Origin: Desulfarculaceae bacterium
GTDB taxonomy: Bacteria > Desulfobacterota > Desulfarculia > Desulfarculales > Desulfarculaceae
Length of the DNA: 64,000 bases
Direction: 5' to 3'
NCBI GenBank assembly: GCA_020444545.1
Contig: JAHLKT010000002.1
Span: 464,870 to 528,869, forward strand
Below are positions 62,913-64,000 of the stretch, one piece after another; position 1 is the first letter of the stretch, and every line of letters begins with the position of its first letter. The notes under the pieces were generated by a model that was not told the origin of the DNA, made no database searches, and saw only the letters and a program-made list of their open reading frames with translations. The position numbers were made by a program, and so were the translations under genes.

Positions 62913-63455
62913 CTACTGCGGCTCGATCAGGCCGAAGTTGCCGTCGGCACGGCGGTAGATGACGTTGAGCGACTCGGTGCGCTCGTTGATGAAGACCAGG
63001 AAGTCGTCTTCGGACAGGTCCAGCTGCATTGCCGCCTCGTCGGCGTTCATGGGCTTGGCCACCAGGCTCTGGCTCATGATCACCCGGGGGGTCTCCTCGG
63101 GCAGGCTCTCGGCCTCCAAGACCTCCACGGTGTAGGGGACCTCGGCGGCTTCGGAGCGGGCGCGGCGGCCCACATTCTTGAGCTTGTCGCGGTAGCGGCG
63201 CACCTGCTTTTCCAGCTTGTCGCAGGCCAGGTCGATGGACGAGAACAGATCGCCGGTGGTTTCCCGGCTGTGGATCTTCAGGCCCGAGGCGATGAGGTTA
63301 ACGTCAGCCTCGTGACGGTGCTTTTCCACGCTCAGGGTTACGCTGGCCTCCAGGGGGCCATCCAGGTACTTTTGTAGCTTGCCGACCTTATCCCTGGCGT
63401 ATTCCTTGACAGCCTCGGAACTTTCCACGTGGCGGAAGGTCACCTGGATTTGCAT
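62913..63455 (-). CDS. hpf: Long-form ribosome hibernation promoting factor
   Basis: A 180-residue HPF. The N-terminal S30AE domain (MQIQVTFRHVESSEAVKEY, VEKHRHEADV) binds the 30S decoding centre, and a C-terminal domain from about 125 (VIMSQSLVAKPMNADEAAMQ, then FLVFINERTESLNVIYRR) dimerises 70S ribosomes. The length marks it as long form. It follows rpoN, as in many proteobacteria. Confidence 0.94.
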   Translation of the reverse strand: MQIQVTFRHVESSEAVKEYARDKVGKLQKYLDGPLEASVTLSVEKHRHEADVNLIASGLKIHSRETTGDLFSSIDLACDKLEKQVRRYRDKLKNVGRRARSEAAEVPYTVEVLEAESLPEETPRVIMSQSLVAKPMNADEAAMQLDLSEDDFLVFINERTESLNVIYRRADGNFGLIEPQ

Positions 63456-63533
63456 GCTGCTGTTCTCCTTGGCAATAAAATGGGCACCCGGAAGAATAAT
63501 GAATATGTGGCTTACCCCCCAGCCGGTTGGTTG

Positions 63534-64000
63534 TCAACGCCCTTTTTTGCTCAGGGCGCTGAGGGGTTGCCGCCGGCGGGAGGAGGGCAGAATGCCCAAC
63601 ATCTCTCTATATTTCGCCACTGTCCGGCGGGCAATGTCTATATCTTCTTTTTTAAGCATATCAGCAATGGTCTGATCCGACAGTGGCTTGGCCGGATTCT
63701 CCTCGGAAATAATCTTGCGGATGCGCTCCTTGACCGCCTCCGAGGCCATGGCCTGGCCCTGGAAGCGGTTGATGCCGCTGTTGAAGAAGTACTTGAGCTC
63801 GAACACGCCCTGGGGGGTGTGCACGTACTTGTTGGTGGTCACCCGGCTGATGGTGGACTCGTGCATGCCCACGTCCTCGGCCACGTCTCTGAGCACCAGG
63901 GGCTTCAGATAGGCGATGCCCTTGTCGAAGAACTCTCGCTGGAACTTGACGATGGACTCGGTGACCTTGTAGATGGTGCGCTGCCGCTGGTGGATGGAGC
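63534..64000 (-). CDS. rpoN: RNA polymerase sigma-54 factor, C-terminal part (5' end outside window)
   Basis: The frame is open to the window edge at 64000 and the start lies beyond it. The core and DNA-binding parts are clear: LVLRDVAEDVGMHESTISRV, here in parts VAEDVGMHES and TISRVTTNKYV, forms the helix-turn-helix, and the RpoN box ARRTVAKYRE with LGILPSSRRR closes the protein. It reads promoters of the minus 24/minus 12 class. It heads the hpf-ptsN-rapZ cluster, the usual neighbourhood. Confidence 0.95.
   Translation of the reverse strand, partial: SIHQRQRTIYKVTESIVKFQREFFDKGIAYLKPLVLRDVAEDVGMHESTISRVTTNKYVHTPQGVFELKYFFNSGINRFQGQAMASEAVKERIRKIISEENPAKPLSDQTIADMLKKEDIDIARRTVAKYREMLGILPSSRRRQPLSALSKKGR

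Overview
The window is 64 kb of high-GC bacterial DNA. The gene set points to an anaerobic Gram-negative bacterium, most likely a deltaproteobacterium/Desulfobacterota of the Desulfarculus kind: heterodisulfide-reductase-like proteins, many multiheme c-type cytochromes, a TusA/YedE sulfur pair, PEP-CTERM proteins, propionyl-CoA and acyl-CoA ligases, and a deltaproteobacterial type of tyrosine integrase. The taxonomic call is inference from gene content, not from a marker gene.

Layout. (1) 1-8.5 kb, plus strand: a branched-chain-amino-acid-type ABC transporter (livG, livH, livM, binding protein, livF) interleaved with a long-chain-type acyl-CoA synthetase and ending in a PaaK-like CoA ligase; the linkage suggests uptake and CoA activation of an organic acid. 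(2) 8.8-16.8 kb: a BASS-like transporter, propionyl-CoA synthetase, a DUF1847-like protein, a TPR protein, a tandem pair of PEP-CTERM proteins, tRNA-Leu(CAG) and ribF. (3) 17.3-30.9 kb: an electron-transfer region with a b6-type cytochrome b, a Rieske protein, a separate subunit-IV-like protein, deca- and undecaheme cytochromes, a TusA/YedE pair, a monoheme-cytochrome/beta-barrel fusion, a pentaheme cytochrome and a parvulin-TPR protein. (4) 31-35.9 kb: a nitroreductase, an AT-rich gap, a membrane Hdr-like protein with HdrB, and a SYLF lipoprotein-like protein.

(5) 35.93-56.85 kb is a probable genomic island bounded by a 39-bp direct repeat of the 3' end of tRNA-Leu(GAG). It carries a decayed integrase, a two-component set (two hybrid kinases and an HD-GYP regulator), a complete N-type ATPase operon in the order atpDCQRBEFAG, a phospholipase D-VTT protein with an endonuclease/phosphatase-family partner, and an IS21-type remnant. 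The target tRNA lies just downstream of secG, the same linkage as secG-leuU in Escherichia coli.

(6) 56.8-64 kb, minus strand: host core genes gap-pgk-tpiA-secG-tRNA-Leu, then rpoN-hpf-ptsN-rapZ-EIIA(Man)-rimI, a classic proteobacterial cluster, with rpoN running off the end.

The most interesting points are the N-ATPase island at the secG-linked tRNA; the Rieske/b6 genes beside 21 multiheme CXXCH sites; the cytochrome-barrel plus pentaheme plus parvulin-TPR module; and the Hdr pair with a predicted periplasmic heme c and a missing cluster cysteine. All functions are read from sequence motifs and context; no database search was run.
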